A DNA stretch of 64,000 bases from Suillus spraguei. Lineage: Eukaryota; Basidiomycota; Agaricomycetes; Boletales; Suillaceae. Positions within the stretch are counted from its first letter, which is position 1, and each line of letters starts with the position of its first letter. Under the pieces are notes generated by a model that saw only the letters and a program-made list of their open reading frames with translations, was not told the DNA's origin and did no database searches. Both the position numbers and the translations under genes were made by a program. The DNA lies in NCBI GenBank assembly GCA_016800925.1, contig JABCPU010000018.1, positions 124,001 through 188,000 on the forward strand, given 5' to 3'. Shown here one piece after another: positions 22,752-37,414 of this stretch.

Positions 22752-25711
22752 TCACAATGCTGGCATAGATCGCGTTTCGGCAATCAGGCCTTTATGTCCA
22801 TCAATCTGAGCCTTCATAAGCTCCATCCTTGCCCTCATCTCCCCCATCTCGTCCTTTAGATCGGCATTTTCCTCCCTTAACCTGGCGTTGGTTGCGGCAA
22901 GCTCTGATTTCTCTTCCATAAATGCTGCTATCTCAGCTTCGGGAAGGCGTCGGGAGGCATCACACCTCTTTTGAAGTAGAGAAAGACGGGCCTCTAGTGC
23001 CTGGTTTTGTCGTCGATAGCTCCTACAACAATGTTTTGTTCAGGATGCATGGAAAGCAAATGAAACTCATACCGAGCATCCTCGCTCATTTTTTCGAATG
23101 TCTTCTGATAGCTCTCCAGATGCAACTCCACCTGCTTGAATTGTGTTCTTAGTTGTTGGAGCTCTTCAGCCCGATCATTAAACTTCTGGAAGTCTGCATC
23201 CCTACAAACAAATCAGCGAACGTTGTAGTGGAGCACAACATAAAGAAGTCGAACCAGAGACGTTGCATGCGAATGTGCTGCTCAATCTGTCGCTCATAGT
23301 CCCTTAGACGGTCGACCTTGTGCTGAGTTTCCTTCCTCTGAGTCTGAAGCTCAAAGACTTGCTTTACTGCATCCGCGAGCAGTTGTCCTTGAGCAGCAAA
23401 AAGAGCCTAGGTAAGAATTAGTATATACTTGTGATATAGAATGATGTTCTACCTGAGCTTCTTTCTCCGCCGTCCGTAGCGAAGCAGCTTCCGAAACCCA
23501 TGCCTTTTTTTCCTCCCGAAACTCTTTCAGCTTGTTTTGCAGTTCGGTATTCCAATCAGCATATTTGTTCTTTGCAGACGATGATTGTTCCCTGTGGTCT
23601 CTCAGCTGGCGATCTAACCGCTGGACTTCGGCTCTGTAGTGGCGTAGCTTGTTGAACTATTACATGATGATCAGCAAGTTGAATAGTTTAGGTATAAGGC
23701 ACACACCAGCCCCTGTTGCTCAACTTCTGCATTTTTGGACAAAATCCGATCTTGGTAAAGGCGTCCAATGTGTTTCACGTTCTCCCGCGAAAGCCAAAGC
23801 TCGAAGTTTAGTTCATTTCGCAGAAGTAGGACTTCACGCTGAAGACTAGAAATAGCCTGTGCAACGTGAGATGGAAGTTGTTCATTGTAAGTGTAAGTAT
23901 TTGGCTCTGATGGCATATCAAAAGCGCGCTTAGTCGGAGAATTTCTCCCTGTAGGGAACAACAGGGATGACCAGGCGGCCGTTGGGGCCTCGATCTCCAC
24001 ATCCAGATTAGATTTGAGTGCAACGGATGCTGTAATCATGCTCTCCAATGAGATGCGGTGTTTTGCAGCTGGCAGTTCTGCATAGCCAGGGTGAGGCGTT
24101 GGTGCAGTCGAAGTATCTCCGTCAAATATGGTAGTTGACTCGAGGAGCGATGGCTCAGCAGCAGCCGACGCGATGTCAGCACAGAACTGCTTGCTGCCTA
24201 GGGCTGTGTTTCGCACGTCAAGCATTGTGCACTCGCTCGTAATGCGAGAGACACTGTAATTCGCCCACGTATTGGGTTCTGTCAACTCTTTTGTCCAATC
24301 TCCCCATATGACTCTTGCATTGACGATTCTTCCTCGCAAAAGAGACTGCAAGCTCCGTTCAGTTATTAGAATCAAAATAGATGACCATTTCATACCTCTG
24401 ATTTGCTCCTTATGTTGTCCTCGTCAAGCGCGTCTTCCCAACTAATAGAGAATGGCGATTCATAGCGCCTATCGTTAATGTACGCTGAAGGGCCACGTAG
24501 AAAGCGGAGCAGGTTACATGGAAAAAGATAGTAGAGGCAGGAAAAATAAATCCCAGGTGGTGGAGTGGAAGACGCGGCATTAAACATGAGCTCCAGCCTT
24601 TCCCAGCCGAGCTCAGGCCGCAAGGGCAGACTAAAGGATGCAGTGAATTCGTTGTATGCTGATGCTCGCGCATCGTCATTCACAGAACTTTCGTCTGTAT
24701 CCTCAGCCCCCTCAGATGCTGGTTCCGGAATGGATCTCTCCTTCCAACAAATAATTCTTGCAAGAATTGCAAGAAGACGAGGGAGCATCATCTTCAGCTC
24801 CTCACATGCCTTGACAGCAAATATAGGAAGAAGCTTGACTATGACAGTCAATCCAATGGTGCACACCGTTGAAGAATTGTCCAGCAATAGCGAGTTGAGG
24901 AGACTATCTAACAAAGGATGGCCTGCAAGCGCTGCTGCAAGGGACTGGAATGACGGCTCTGAAGTGTATCGATTGAGCAGGATCAATAATTGCAAACGCG
25001 ATGACGGCGTTGTAAAGGAGTGGTTTATTGCGGACATGAAATCCTAAGCACAACCTTCAGCACGTCTGGATGAGACAAACTGTATCTGTCGAATACCTGA
25101 GGCTGACGCAACCCAAATTTCACGAGGATATCTTCTAAATTGAACTTCCACAGCGATCTTTTCTCCCTCTGTTCCTGGTCGAGTTCAGCCCACTCCAGCA
25201 AGTCATCACCAGATCCTTCATTGTATGCGTCCAAAACATAAAGATCAAGGAGGCGACGCCGAAACTCGGCAACCTTCTCGGGATACTTTTCATCTGTTCT
25301 ATCTGCTGCTGAGATAATTAGTTCCTTGGCGTGATTGACAGCCAGAGTGGAGAGCCGTGGTTCTCGCAAGGCGGGACGAAGAACTAGGTCGAACCATGTA
25401 GATATGAGCGAGATTGATGTCAATAATGGGCGCAAGCGGCATAGGATGGCTAATAGCACTTCAGTATGCTGCAGGGAATTGTGGGTGATTGTATCGCTGT
25501 GGAGTGATTGAAGTTCCTCTTCCAGTCGGAAGAGTAAAACATCTGGCTCTTTAGATGCAGCACATTCACGGACAAATTCGTCTACAGCCTGGAGGACCTG
25601 TTCTAGTCGCCCATCGTATAGAGCTTCGTCTAATGTTATGCGGACTTGGTGGGACAAAGCTGTTATCGACATAAGCAGCCTGAGAGTGAGCTCAGAGATC
25701 GGGTCACTCAT
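22752..25711 (-). CDS. TSC1: hamartin, Tsc1 orthologue of the TSC complex (885 aa)
   Basis: Scaffold subunit of the Tsc1-Tsc2 complex that restrains Rheb/TORC1. Seven exons: 25711-25097, 25043-24396, 24345-23707, 23656-23453, 23406-23255, 23201-23073, 23022-22752, all in phase, 885 aa. The N-terminal hamartin domain is helical (TWFDLVLRPALREPRL, RRLLDLYVLDAYNEGS, TPSSRLQLLILLNRY) and includes the family-typical YYLFPCNLLRFLRGP. A Ser/Pro linker follows, then a long coiled coil from about residue 580 to the end, rich in Glu, Lys and Gln. No frameshift in 2.66 kb of coding. The fission-yeast protein has a similar plan. Confidence 0.88.
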
Positions 25712-26354
25712 CCATAAAGTAGCTTTACATAAACGTTACACCGAATAAGCGCTCACCACTGAAATTGTTGCATGCCTAGTCATGTTATAATACAGGTTGT
25801 ATGCTAACAGTCAACCTTTATACTTGCACGTTCTTACTTCTGAATTCGGGCTTCTTCCGGCTTGAACATGATATCTGCACACTCGCTTCCCACTAATCCG
25901 CTTTGTTATCTTTCTGATACCGCGGCAAATAACCTTCTCGCAGCTTCTTCTTCGCTGATGACAAAATCCTAAAGCGGCTATCCTGGTGATGGACGGCCTC
26001 ATCGCTGGGCGGGTCAACACCAGTGTAAGACACCATATTGAGGGGGTCTAAGTGGCAGTTCGGAATGCTCGTCAAAAGCCCACGTATGGATCGTCTTTCC
26101 TCAAGTCTGATGCAAATGCAGCATGATTGGTTGTATCATTCATGGCACCTACAAAAAGATTAGGGCGACTGCGCATGGATACTCCACGCCATTCAAGTAC
26201 TTGGAACGACCGACAGAGAATTCTCAAAATGGTTCCTGTGCACCTAAAGTTTACAAAGAAATCCGCTTTCTACCTGCAGAGAGATGAATAAACTGAAGGA
26301 GGAGATGCTAGCTTGATGATAAACCTCATGGTTGTGTGAGTGCCAATACCTCTT
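25712..26354. other. TSC1 upstream region
   Basis: No gene recognised. It contains the TSC1 promoter on the right-hand side and the 3' side of the weak gene at 26355-26914. Confidence 0.4.
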
Positions 26355-26914
26355 CTACTCTTGTGGGAACGACTTGAAAATCTGTACAACAGTTAGTAAC
26401 AAACAAATCGTGCATAAATGCCACCATCACCTGCTCAGACATGATACACTCGATGATGCCGATCAATCTAGCATCGGTGTGTCACAGTCCTAGATCACGC
26501 GCTAATAAATGGTAAACAAAACATATCTTCAATTTCCTTACCTGATAAAAATCGTTCGAGAGGTGGCTGCAGAATGGTAAGACTCCACACACCGTATAAG
26601 TTAATGATATTGAAGGTCACCAATGACGCCTCGTGTCGGACCCTTTTATGTGCTGTACTTATGGTGAATGATAAACAAGAGTATTTTTGATGCGAATATC
26701 TTCTTACTGAGCCAGCAGCCTGGGCATGGCCGTGACGTCGTGGCCGCATCGTGAAATCATCATTTGAAGCGAATGAGGGGAAGAGGGAGGACATTAACGA
26801 CATGGATCGTATTGGTTTTATAATTAAGCGGGGATTGCCTTTTTCGGCAAACGCCGAGTTCACAGGTTGATTCTGCTCGCTCGCTGTTGACAACGACGAG
26901 TACACATCATCCAA
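26355..26914 (-). CDS. possible small multi-exon gene (start unresolved)
   Basis: A minus-strand chain of short exons can be read: RLIIKPIRSMSLMSSLFPSF, then MRPRRHGHAQAAGS, GPTRGVIATSRTIFI, RLIGIIECIMSEQ and IFKSFPQE-stop at 26357-26355, each joined by acceptable GT/AG borders. No in-frame ATG is evident at the 5' edge (the first codon of the open stretch is TTG), so the start probably lies in an unidentified upstream exon. No known domain. The small-protein reading is tentative. Confidence 0.3.
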
Positions 26915-27059
26915 GAAACCTTATAAAATCGAAGGTGAGTGCCATTTCAGACATTGAAAGCTTCAGGATACGTTACTTGTTTGGAAAATGAGAGTTTTTC
27001 GATGGATCGACCATGATCCTTTCAGATGTATCCGAACACGTCACTGACGCGTCCCTTAG

Positions 27060-27827
<768 letters not shown>

Positions 27828-27834
27828 TGATGAG

Positions 27835-28889
27835 TCAAGATACCCAGCGCCGTAACTCGACATAATAATTTGACCGTTCCCATCCTTCTTGAATAATCTC
27901 AACGCCTCTGCATCCCTTAGCATTGCACTATCTCGTGATCCAACCATCAGTCCAAGCTCTTCAGCTGCTTGAACCGTGAGCTGTTTAAGCTCGCCCTTTG
28001 CAAACATATGATAGTATCTGTTGTATACGGGAGTCTCCAGCGCTAATGTTGGGACAGCTGACTTGGATGTAGCCAAAAGGGGAACGTCATTTTTGCATTT
28101 CCCTTTCGCAGTCTGCTGGTTCTGAGACATTACCCAGGGCACGAAGACATCTTCGCCAGTCATAGGGTGCTGATCCGATCCATTGGTGTTACTAGCTGGG
28201 ATCGACCGTTTGGATAGCTCATCCTGCTCAATGGCCCACACATAAATCATCATGCGTCCATGGACTGGAGAGACAGCCTGTAAAAGACACTGCAGATCAT
28301 GTAAATGATGGACCTTCCGTCTATAAACGGAAGTAGCCCTCACCTGAACGGCAAGCTTTCGACGGTTATGCGATGCTAGGTGATGGATCGTAGCTATAGA
28401 TATGGTGTAGTCCTGTCAAACGGTGGTCAAGACGAGTCGTCCACGATGAATAACAGTCATTATTACGAATACGCCTGATCTCCAACTACTTCCAAGGATA
28501 TCACCCCAAACAACCTCCCGAGTGATCAGACACCCAGGCTCACTCCCAGCGTGCTGGGCGATCTGGAGCAAGTTGCGACTTCGATCGAGGCCAATTGTTA
28601 GCACACTGCCGGGGCGATCTGCAGGCAAAGGAAGATATTTCCCATTCCCTGTTCCTGAGTCCAGACCAATCCAGCCAGTTGGAAGGTCAGAGAGAAATTT
28701 GGCTATGATAGGCCAAGGCTGCAAGATGTAATCAAGTCATGATTATTGAATTTTCGATATAGTGGCGGTTCGTACCTTGTACCGAGTAGATGAAAAGTGG
28801 GAGGCAATCTGGTCATACACGGCATGAACGTGTTGATCTTCGTGTACTTGCGGATCGACGATAATCGTGACACTTTTTACGAGTTTCAT
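27835..28889 (-). CDS. TRM9: tRNA wobble-uridine methyltransferase Trm9 (likely frameshift near C-terminus)
   Basis: SAM-dependent enzyme completing mcm5U/mcm5s2U at position 34 of certain tRNAs. Exons: 28889-28776, 28718-28467, 28412-28344, 28289-27835. Motif I is GLDSGTGNGKY; DYTISIATIHHLASHNRR, then GRMMIYVWAIEQ, EDVFVPWV and YNRYYHMFAKGEL are family hallmarks. The expected ending GWERSNYYVELRRW is present, but in the -1 frame relative to EALRLFKK, so one base seems missing near 27884-27892. Counting it gives about 296 aa with stop at 27837-27835. Only 127 bp from the 3' end of ALG13, same strand. Confidence 0.9.
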
Positions 28890-29016
28890 TTCACGGATGG
28901 ACTAGATTGTCGTGGTATGGGTACGACATGGACATCGGGGAAAGTACTACGAAATGCGGCAGCTTCCATCTTCAATTGCTTCCTCATCAACACGAACTCA
29001 ACACTTCTTCATAGCA

Positions 29017-29632
29017 TTAGACGAAGCCCATTTCCTCATCTACCAGTTTAGAGAATCTAGTCCCGTCGAAGGGAGGGAACGGGACGAGGTTGCGAGGTTC
29101 AAACGACGCGATTGTCGATACGAGGTCTCTGGCGGTCAACTTTATTAGACAACCGGTCATGGTGAATGAAAGAGGCTTACTGAATCGATGTCGCCTTTAG
29201 GTGACCCAATATTTGAAGGGCAGATGCTAACTCCTCTTGATGGTTGTCCAACAGGGTTGGATTAGGTACGACAATAAGAGGTTTTCCTAACCTCAAGACA
29301 TCCAGAATCGTTCCTGATCCTTCCTCGTAGTTTTAGATTTCAGCTTGTTCGAGGAGAGCACATAACTCACCAGCATGACTGATGACGAGGTCAGCTTGAT
29401 CGCATTCATCCTGAATGGAAGGCTTGAACCTCCATATCTTTATATCCACACCATGTCTTTGTATAGCACAACTCTCTTTGTTGAATTCTTCTGATTTAAT
29501 GTCGGAATTACCGCGTTGAAGGATGAGGCGGCTGTAACCCGAGTCGCGAAGTGTACCGAGGACGGGGTCTGATATAACGGCCTCTACAAGAGCATCGAAC
29601 CTAGTTGAACCTACCGTCACGAATACGAGCAT
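29017..29632 (-). CDS. ALG13: UDP-GlcNAc transferase catalytic subunit Alg13 (170 aa)
   Basis: Catalytic half of the Alg13-Alg14 enzyme that adds the second GlcNAc to dolichol-PP-GlcNAc at the ER. Exons: 29632-29371, 29319-29181, 29128-29017, all in phase, 513 nt. Begins [19 protein letters not shown]; the UDP-binding end has [18 protein letters not shown] and [20 protein letters not shown]; it closes with [12 protein letters not shown] and DEEMGFV, the typical fungal tail. A stop in intron 2 (29179) would shorten it, but the GTAAGC donor there and the conserved third exon argue for splicing. Head to head with PRO3. Confidence 0.93.
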
Positions 29633-29946
29633 GAGATGGAGGGAGGCCCTCAAAGATGTAGTTTCCCAAGCAGGAAAACGTTTCCTTCCACAGCCTGGTA
29701 ATAAGCGAATCCCGCTGGTCTCGACTGAATTTAGCTCAGATGACTATGTGAAACGCTCGCTATAAGCTATAATATTGGTGGTGATAACCAATATCACACC
29801 CTCTTTATTCTTTACTGCTCTTCCTTCTTACTTAAGTCCTAGTCTAGTAGTAAGTACTAGTTGATCCTTTCCCCCCTATTAGTCTGGTCAGTTCCTACTG
29901 TCAAGTGTATTTTCTACACTCGTGTGAATATTTCCTAGACGTCTGA

Positions 29947-29952
29947 TGACTC
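29947..29952 (+). promoter_or_regulatory. TGACTC, possible Gcn4/Cpc1-type site
   Basis: TGACTC 55 bp upstream of the PRO3 ATG. In ascomycetes this is the core bound by the general amino-acid control factor. A six-base match alone is weak. Confidence 0.35.
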
Positions 29953-30006
29953 GAATGTCCCTCTATCTGTAAATATTGTGATCACGACAGTCGACGGTGC
30001 TCTGCC

Positions 30007-31209
30007 ATGGGATATACACTTTGTGTGCTAGGTAAGTGCAGGACTGTATATTTTCCTGTATACGCTTCATGAACAGTTTGCTAGGATGTGGGACTATGGG
30101 AGTCGCAATCATCTCTGGGGTGATCACTAGTTTGCAGTCCAAGCTGAACACGCTTGAAATCCCCAAGTGGGAGTCACATACACCTGGTACATGCACTCCT
30201 ACAGCTGACTCTCCTGATCCTTCACTCTCGTCGATTTTCATTGCAACCGTGACAAGTGAAGAGAGTGCACAAAAGCTCCGACATACGTTTGGACTCTTGG
30301 GAGGTCTTGGTTCTTCCGTTCAAGTTCTTGTCGGCGAGAACCTTGCAGCTATTCAACAAGCAGATGTTATTATGTTATGGTATGTACTATCAGATCGTGA
30401 AAATGTCGTTTTCCTGAATGATCTTTAGCTGCAAGCCTCACCAGGCCCGTGATATCCTTGCACAGATTGGAATGCAGGAAGCTTTAGCTGGCAAATTAAT
30501 CATCAGCATTCTTGCTGGTGTGACTATACACCAGCTTGCTGGATGGGTCCCCCCGACAACCAGGGTTGTCCGCGCAATGCCCAACACTCCATGCAGAGTA
30601 CGTGTATTTCTAGTATTTCACATCCACGAACAATCTCTGAAGATGCACATAGATTCGAGAAGGTATGACTGTAGTCACCAACTTACCAACCTCAGAGGAG
30701 GCCGAGCTCGATCGGTCTATCGTCTTGAATATATTCTCGTCTATTGGGCGCTGTCGTTTTCTCGAGGAAAAATTTTTCGATGCCTGCACTGCGCTTTCTG
30801 CGTCTGGCCCCGCCTTTGCATGTATATTCTTGGAGGCTATGGCAGACGGGGGTGTTATGATGGGCCTCCCGAGGGCAGAGGCTCTCGAATTGGCATCACA
30901 AAGTGAGATTGCTCGTTGCGTAACATATCCTGGCTCATCGTTTCGCTAGCTCTCCAAGGTGCAGCACGCATGGTTCTCCAAGCAGGAGCTCATCCAGCTC
31001 AAATAAAGGACTCAGTTACAAGTTAGTAGCTCCCCACCCCAAGTCACCGATTGTGCTCATGAAATCTTACTTGCTAAACAGCTCCTGGCGGATGTACGAT
31101 AGCGGGCCTCTTAGCTATGGAGGATGGGAAAATTCGTTCAACCATCGCTCGTGCAATTCAGGTCGCGACGGAGCGTGCTAGCGAACTTGGCCAGCCCACG
31201 AAATCTTAA
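30007..31209 (+). CDS. PRO3: pyrroline-5-carboxylate reductase (312 aa)
   Basis: NAD(P)H enzyme of the last step in proline synthesis. Six exons: 30007-30031, 30085-30379, 30429-30597, 30653-30902, 30950-31021, 31082-31209; 939 nt, all phases agree. The nucleotide-binding start reads LCVLG-CGTMGVAI across intron 1. Further motifs are VVRAMPNTPC, ALSASGPAFACIFLEAMADG, and the family signature near the C-terminus, TTPGGCTIAGLLAMEDG. Ends QPTKS. No frameshift. Convergent with RPT3, 683 bp between stop codons. Confidence 0.95.
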
Positions 31210-31892
31210 ATTGTATAGCAAACATTAGCTAATAAATAAAACAATGTCACTGTTGTACTTTAGGCATGTATCCCAATCAAGTCTTCAAGACCTCCACTTG
31301 AACGTGAAGGATCGACGACTGCGAGGGTGGCTGCGCACACGGGCTCAGTCATTGTTTACCTATTGCTCCTGTAAAATGAGGACGGTCGTGTGAGTTTAAC
31401 GACGCCGCCCAGAGTGTCGAGGAGCAAAAGTTTACTCAAAAATCTTGCTCGGCATCCAACAAAATACATTTATTCATCTGTGCGGATAGGTGATCAGCAT
31501 ATAGCCCTTGTGATCACCATGTTCTACTCACCTTGGGTATCTAACTTCGATGGCCCAGGTCAGCTAAGTTAAAGATAGTGGTTCAAGCTCGAGAGAATAT
31601 ATCCTGCGTGTGAACCTCACTACTCTCTGAGCATTAAGCTCATCCACGAGGGTGAGCAAGTGGGGCAAAAATATGTCACAGGATATCATTTTATATGGCT
31701 CATAAGAATGAGCGCCCCTCCGTATGAAAGCAGAGAGACGCTAAAGTGACAGAGCTGTGATTCGCAGATACCATCGATTACGAGGAGGCGAGTAATAAAA
31801 TGTGATTGCAATCGTAGAGTACAGTGGTATCTGATTGGTCCAGGTCAGCATCAATCATCAATACCACTGAAAATATGCTTACGATGCATATA
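31210..31892. other. PRO3-RPT3 convergent intergenic region
   Basis: No gene seen. Contains the 3' flanks of both genes; an AATAAA-like AATAAATAAA occurs at 31231, 22 bases after the PRO3 stop. Confidence 0.4.
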
Positions 31893-33529
<1,637 letters not shown>

Positions 33530-33675
33530 GATGTCAAGTATTAAAGTGCTTCGGTGTGTCCTGAGTGAAGCTGACGCGTTGGTAGTCGTGGTAAATACTT
33601 TCCTTTCTGATCATCTACATATCTTTCAAGTTTCGAGCCAGCCTCAAAGTCTCCTTTGAATTTAGCTTCCTGACC

Positions 33676-34504
33676 ATGGCGCATGTCGTTCAGCCTCTGG
33701 ACCAGCCTTCGAATTACAAAGACTCCCAGAGCAGAATAGAACGCGCGAAACAGAATGACCTCCTTTCCAAATCTACAACATTATACGTGAGGTTCCCCCT
33801 CGATTTGTCTCAACATAACTTACGGTCCTTATAGATCGGTAATTTAAGTTTCTATACCACAGAAGAGCAGATATATGAGTTGTTCACTAAATGTGCCAGC
33901 CCGGAGGACGGTGGAGGTATCAAGCGAATAATTATGGGCCTTGACCGAAACACACGGTTTGTCTAACCGTAGTTATATGCACTCGACCAGAAGCTGACGC
34001 TAGGACCCGACCAGCACACCTTGCGGGTTCTGCTTTGTGGAGTACTACACTCATGGAGAAGCTCTTGCCAGTATGAAGTATGTTAGCGGTACCAAGCTGG
34101 ACGAGCGTATTATTCGGTGTGATCTGGACTTGGGCTATAAGGAGGGCAGGCAATTTGGCCGGGGGAAGAGTGGTGGTCAGGTACGAGACGAGCATCGCCA
34201 GGATTATGATCCAGGACGAGGCGGATGGGGTGCACAAGCGCAGAGGCTTGAGGCTGAGCGCCGAAGAGAAGTGGAAGAACGGTACGCGGACGCGCAAGAA
34301 GGACCTGGTGCTGTTGCTGGTGGAGGCGGTGACTGGAAAGAAACTGAAATGGCAGTTTCTTCACGGAAACGTGGACGGTCACCAGACGATGAAGGAGACA
34401 ACGTTCGTATGGTATGTTCATCTCGGTTCCAGGTAATCCAGTTGTTGACATTACTGCAGGGTCACCATCGTCCACGCGACGACATGGAAGTTGAACGAAT
34501 GTGA
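33676..34504 (+). CDS. CBC2: nuclear cap-binding protein subunit 2, Cbp20 (224 aa)
   Basis: m7G-cap-binding RRM subunit of the nuclear cap-binding complex. Exons: 33676-33786, 33835-33956, 34015-34411, 34460-34504. RNP2 is [22 protein letters not shown]1 is CGFCFVEY; then the conserved [21 protein letters not shown] and [15 protein letters not shown]. The C-terminus is an Arg/Glu-rich extension with [12 protein letters not shown]. The last intron (48 nt, a multiple of 3) could be retained without breaking the frame. Convergent with the RRM-like gene, 100 bp apart. Confidence 0.94.
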
Positions 34505-34604
34505 AGGTACTAGCTGTTACGGTTTGCTTTCTTACTTCTTGTGCGAGACAAACATCAATATGTGAGACTATACGATAGTAATTATGAGATGTCTAAGTCG
34601 ATGG

Positions 34605-35431
34605 TTAATACACGACACGAGCACGTAGTTGGTATCTCCTTCCCCAGCGTTCTGGCTGAAAATATGACATGTGTAGTTGCCGCACAAGACGATGAGCTTC
34701 AGCAGTCGATGTGGGCCGGACCAGGTATCGTGAATAAAAGGAGGACATATTGGCCGTGCTGTAGGTAAAAACCATGTCTCAATCACAGTCCGCAATCATA
34801 AAACTTATGCTTACAGTTCGACTTTGACGGCCCCACTCTTACCGTCTATATTGTCCAGCCGGAAATCCCGTAAGTAATTTTCAACAACTTCTCCAGGTAT
34901 CTGTCCGGGCAAACCCCAGATAACGACATGCTTCATGCGGGAGGATATCCCGCCATGAGGACCATTCCCAGAGAAAATCTTACGTTGCGTCCCTGTCCTA
35001 TCCAGTTGCCCATGACCGGATCGTGGGGGAGGGGCTGACACGGCCTGTATTGGTAGACTTCCTACGGATGCATTGTCGAGTGCGTGCAAGTTCTTGTGCA
35101 AGTGCTCTGTATGAGCGAGGGTGAGGTATGCACGTCCTGTAGGGAGGAAGCGGTGATAGTCGACGGCGACTAATGACATAGAATGAGCTGCGTTGTATAA
35201 TCACGTTTTACAAATGACAACGCTTACCATCTGTCACACCTAGAAGTTGGCTGCGAATGCATAGTCTGCGTAAGTCAGTAAGGATAGCTGAACGTGGCAG
35301 CTCTCGCAGCTGTATATGTGTCCTGCCCTCTGAGGAAAATTACATCATTGAAAAACGGAAAAGACTGAGCATCCGAACATACCATCGACTAGCCGAGGAA
35401 TCATGCGCTGAACTGTTGCTGATTTGAACAT
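34605..35431 (-). CDS. RRM-like protein of unknown function (225 aa)
   Basis: Four exons, 35431-35383, 35329-35228, 35187-34815 and 34758-34605; 678 nt, in phase. Starts MFKSATVQRMIPRLVD. The N-terminal half includes RTHIQLRELPRSAILTDLR and GRAYLTLAH; the C-terminal half reads KHVVIWGLPGQIPGEVVENYL (RNP2-like) and later YLVRPTSTAEAHRLVRQLH (RNP1 and helix-2-like). It may hold two degenerate RRM folds, as in some mitochondrial or nucleolar RNA-binding proteins. No name is safe. Shares a 95-bp divergent promoter with SNRNP27. Confidence 0.65.
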
Positions 35432-35526
35432 CGGAGAGTGATGAAATTGAAGGACAAGAAGTTGGAAAGTTTGTGATTTTCGGAAGGACACGCACGTGAT
35501 CGCATGCACTTTGGACAGTGACCACG

Positions 35527-36413
35527 ATGTCAAGCAGACACGACGGAAGGAGGCGCGAGCGCAGCTGGGAGAGAGATGACAGGGATCGTGAACGTGGCAA
35601 GGATCGCCATTCACGAAGCAACAGAACTGGAGGTCAAAGGGATGGTGGTCGTAAACGAGACAGTAGGTCCCGTAGTCCAAGAAGGGGTACGTCAAAGTTG
35701 TTTGCAGGGCTACACAAACAGCTTATTCTACCTATCCAGACAGGAGAGATCATGATAGGGACTACAGAGATCGAGACTATAAGAGCTCGCGAAGAGAAGA
35801 CTACGACCGAGACAGCCGCCGAGATGATCGACGGCTTGAAAGACGTGACGAAAGGCGCGAGCCTCCGATTCGGGACAAGGAGACAAGACACAAGGACCCC
35901 CAAAATAAACGTGACCACCGACAGCAAGTTGGCAGGCATAATGCTGAAAGGATTTTGGAAAAATCTTCACAAGCTAGAACTCCACCCCTAGGTAAGACTC
36001 GTATTACCACTGTGCAAAAGCAGTTCTCATTATTAATTTCAGCCCCATCTGCTGATGCCGGTCCCTCCTTTTCTCAACGGGGACCGAACCTTGACCAAGA
36101 TTCCCTATCCGAAGAAGGGGAGGCCGTGGATGCCACTAACGCCGATGAAGAGGGTATGATGGCTGCAATGGGGCTTAAAGGTTTTGGCACCACGAAAGTA
36201 TGTTAGTATTTTAATTTGTCACGATATATCATTCACTTTATTCTCAGGGCAAGCACGTCGAGGGAAACCAAGAAGGCTTCGCCGATATCAAGAAGATCAG
36301 GACATGGCGTCAGTACATGAATCGGTAAGCTGCACTCCCATGCTCACATTTTGTTACTCATACCTCCTTCTAGCCGTGGAGGATTCAACCGGCCACTAGA
36401 TAAAGTGAAGTGA
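35527..36413 (+). CDS. SNRNP27: U4/U6.U5 tri-snRNP 27 kDa-type protein
   Basis: Spliceosomal tri-snRNP protein. Exons: 35527-35686, 35740-35991, 36043-36197, 36248-36324, 36374-36413; 684 nt, 227 aa, in phase. The N-terminal two thirds is an RS/RD-rich domain (many Arg-Asp, Arg-Ser, Arg-Glu pairs). An acidic stretch follows, then MMAAMGLKGFGTTKGKHVEGN and the family signature RQYMNRRGGFNRPLDKVK at the end. The signature is strongly conserved from fungi to animals. Longer than human SNRNP27 (155 aa) because of the RS domain. Confidence 0.92.
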
Positions 36414-36718
36414 GTAGCTCAGCTCCAGCTCGCTGCAAGATAAGTTGCATTTCCTTGTTTGTGAGAGACAGCTTTCACTTCGACACAGTATGTTCTCAGA
36501 TATTGCTTCATCTTTCCTGGTACTTTTGAAAATATATGTGAAGTCCAGATTTTCAAAAACTTAGTACATGAGAGAACATCTAATCGGTCAACAATTGGTG
36601 ATGGTACAAGCGGCATACACAAGAAGTATCCAGAAGTATGTGAAAAAGAAGAATCATGCTGACATAAAAACATCGGCGTTAACATCGAGGGCTTAAGTAC
36701 TCCCTCGGACAACATGGA

Positions 36719-37219
36719 CTAGAACCCGTGCAGCTTGATGGTGTTCTTTGGAATGCCCTCCTCCGTAAGGAACTTGACAATCTTAAGCCTCTGATCACCT
36801 TGCAACTGGATGACTTGACCCATTTCCTCGTCTTCAACGAGGGTGCCGTTGCAAGCAAACTCCTGTGTGAAATTGTCGGTATCCGCAAGCTGTTGAAGCG
36901 CATTTACTCACCTTTTTGAAAGCCTTCAAGAGTTTTTTGGGATCATATTCTGCAGACGACTAAATCAGATCATGACTCGCTGGTGAAAAGCCCTCAACTT
37001 TACCTTTGGGTAATCCCTGCAACGTGGTCAAAGTCTTCCTTCCGTTCCTCTGCTGAATACGAATATGAAGGTAATTCTGCTGGGATCCAACGTCTTGGTT
37101 GCCTCCGAGAGGGTCACCCTCGTCAGCAAAAGGATCTGAAAAGCGCCCTATCAGGTAACATCACCAGGAAAAATTGGTTAAGCTAGCCCACCGAAAGAGT
37201 TCAGGTTCTGCACGTTCAT
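36719..37219 (-). CDS. SUI1: translation initiation factor eIF1 (113 aa)
   Basis: Start-codon-fidelity factor of the 43S complex. Four exons, 37219-37192, 37135-37004, 36949-36912 and 36862-36719; 342 nt, in phase. MNVQNLNSFG joins DPFADEG; then LHIRIQQRNGRKTLTTLQG, FACNGTLVEDEEMGQVIQLQ, and EGIPKNTIKLHGF at the end. All are diagnostic of SUI1, and the length is the exact family norm. Divergent from FYV7 (195 bp). 36414-36718 is the convergent 3' spacer with SNRNP27 and holds no gene. Confidence 0.96.
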
Positions 37220-37414
37220 GCGATGTGAAGAGATATATAAACTTGTAGACTGAGTGGAGATGTTTTGAGACAAGATGGTCGTCAGAGAAAGGATGGACTT
37301 GATCCTTGTGGTGCGGCTCCGGAATTGGATAATCAATGGATTAGTCAGCATCTGGGCTGCCTTCAATCTGCTGGCCGCCGAGATCCAGTCCGAGTCTAGC
37401 CTCAGTCTACAGCA

